A stretch of 64,000 bases of DNA from Hyphomicrobiales bacterium (GTDB taxonomy: Bacteria > Pseudomonadota > Alphaproteobacteria > Rhizobiales > Rhizobiaceae), in assembly GCA_900470155.1 (NCBI GenBank), contig UBZT01000020.1, positions 1 through 64,000 on the forward strand, read 5' to 3'. A program made the translations under genes and the position numbers. Every line of letters begins with the position of its first letter. Position 1 is the first letter of the stretch. The notes below the pieces were generated by a model that was given only the letters and a program-made list of their open reading frames with translations, had not been told where the DNA came from and searched no databases. This document shows, in pieces, positions 63,552 through 64,000 of this stretch.

Positions 63552-63580
63552 GACATAAAGAAGTCTTTATGTCTTTATGT
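63552..63580. promoter_or_regulatory. Candidate SahR-type operator upstream of ahcY
   Basis: GACATAAAGA and TCTTTATGTC form a perfect 10-bp inverted repeat with a 2-base centre (63552-63573), and a third half-site TCTTTATGT overlaps at 63572-63580. It lies about 130 bases upstream of the ahcY ATG. SahR, an ArsR-family repressor, controls ahcY and other S-adenosylmethionine-cycle genes in Proteobacteria through palindromic operators; assignment here is by context. Confidence 0.6.
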
Positions 63581-63588
63581 GCAATCCG

Positions 63589-63867
63589 TTAAATCTCTTC
63601 ACCGAACTTGTCAGCCACAAGCGTTTCCAGCGCCTCGATGACTGCGACCGCCTGATTGCCGGTGGCGCTAACATGGATTGAGCACCCGGGACTTGCAGCC
63701 AGCATCATCAGCCCCATGATCGACGTGCCGCCGACAGTGGTGCCATCCTTGGAGACGCTGACGGCCGCATCGAAGCCGCCGACCAACTGGACGAATTTCG
63801 CCGAAGCGCGGGCATGGAGGCCGCGCTTGTTGACGATCAGCATTTCGCGAGCAATCGGACCGGTCAT
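63589..63867 (-). CDS. ptsH: Phosphocarrier protein HPr
   Basis: Small phosphotransferase protein that relays phosphate from EI to EIIA proteins, here in a regulatory PTS. The 92-aa product carries the active His in VNKRGLHARASAKFVQL (His about residue 18) and the regulatory Ser in TSIMGLMML (about residue 50). It is 6 bases downstream of the manX-type gene. No sugar permease is nearby, in line with the regulatory PTS of rhizobia. Confidence 0.95.
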   Translation of the reverse strand: MTGPIAREMLIVNKRGLHARASAKFVQLVGGFDAAVSVSKDGTTVGGTSIMGLMMLAASPGCSIHVSATGNQAVAVIEALETLVADKFGEEI

Positions 63868-63873
63868 GATGTC

Positions 63874-64000
63874 TTACTTTCCGCTCAGCACACGGCTGGC
63901 GACATTGATATACTTGCGCCCGGCTTCGGAAGCCTCGATCAGCGAGCGGTCCATGTCGTTGTCACCGCGAACGCCGGCAAGCTTGATCAGCATCGGCAGA
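63874..64000 (-). CDS. PTS EIIA (mannose-type, ManX/EIIA-Man) C-terminus, partial
   Basis: Only the last 41 codons before the stop are in the window. The encoded end, LPMLIKLAGVRGDNDMDRSL then GRKYINVASRVLSGK, matches the C-terminus of ManX-type EIIA proteins that sit before ptsH in rhizobia. The active-site His lies beyond the edge. The gene is truncated by the window, not broken. Confidence 0.85.
   Translation of the reverse strand, partial: LPMLIKLAGVRGDNDMDRSLIEASEAGRKYINVASRVLSGK

Noticed and set aside
63425..63588. SAH or SAM riboswitch before ahcY
   Set aside because: No arrangement of the conserved SAH or SAM aptamer motifs was found. A GC stem (GCCCGCAA / TTGCGGGC) is present, but the perfect palindrome is a better explanation for control.
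1..64000. CRISPR arrays, insertion sequences, prophage genes, rRNA or tRNA genes
   Set aside because: No direct-repeat/spacer series, transposase or phage domains, or RNA-gene signature were recognised by reading both strands; a dedicated RNA search was not possible.

Overview
The window is a high-GC alphaproteobacterial chromosome segment, most likely from Rhizobiaceae (Rhizobium, Agrobacterium or Neorhizobium type). This rests on gene order (parB-parA-rsmG-mnmG-mnmE-rho-hemJ-hemE / oriC / ppsR-maf-aroE-coaE-dnaQ-secB), on lineage-typical proteins (TimA, DUF2852, an AccD without a complete zinc ribbon, a DivL-type kinase) and on a perfect EcfG/RpoE2-type promoter in front of an rpoH gene. 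The species cannot be fixed from sequence reading alone.

Layout. 1-324: intergenic with a palindromic repeat. 325-2115: SbmA/BacA-type ABC transporter with a decayed ATPase domain. 2252-5814: TPP riboswitch and thiBPQ thiamine importer. 6121-9987: M48 lipoprotein protease, then a small accessory-looking patch (TTG-started membrane protein, a small upstream ORF with an 11-bp duplication, a lysozyme-inhibitor-like secreted protein, a CPBP protease). 10153-14310: rpoH (RpoH2-like), leuB, serine dehydratase, leuD. 14547-17289: small membrane protein, CoA ester lyase, DUF1737, zincin-like peptidase, YggS. 17481-21665: leuS-lptE-holA. 21662-30340: leftward origin-proximal block parB, parA, rsmG, mnmG, mnmE, rho, hemJ, hemE. 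30341-30744: predicted oriC with DnaA boxes. 30745-34347: rightward ppsR-maf-aroE-coaE-dnaQ. 34398-35454: secB and fxsA, leftward. 35595-40911: timA-mltA-smr-xre and gyrB. 41038-44642: nitroreductase, phaZ, DUF2852, YgjP-like peptidase. 44715-49770: trpF-trpB-trpA-accD-folC. 49822-61784: leftward divL, tsaE-amgK, murU, addB, addA, trxA in tightly packed order. 62027-64000: ahcY, ptsH and the end of a manX-type EIIA gene.

How it works together. This is the replication-origin neighbourhood: oriC, ParAB with at least five parS-like sites, gyrB, holA and dnaQ lie within about 20 kb. Genes nearest the origin point away from it on both sides. The right part couples amino-acid, fatty-acid and folate synthesis (trpFBA-accD-folC) to a cell-wall recycling, recombination and cell-cycle block (AmgK/MurU, AddAB, DivL).

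No CRISPR array, insertion sequence, prophage, rRNA or tRNA was recognised. The points most worth a second look are the degenerate ABC ATPase, the duplicated -35 element of the rpoH promoter, the mirror-image parS pair behind gyrB, the tyrosine-for-histidine kinase in a cell-wall/DNA-repair operon, a perfect inverted repeat in front of ahcY that fits a SahR-type operator, and the frame-shifting 11-bp duplication upstream of the lysozyme-inhibitor-like gene.
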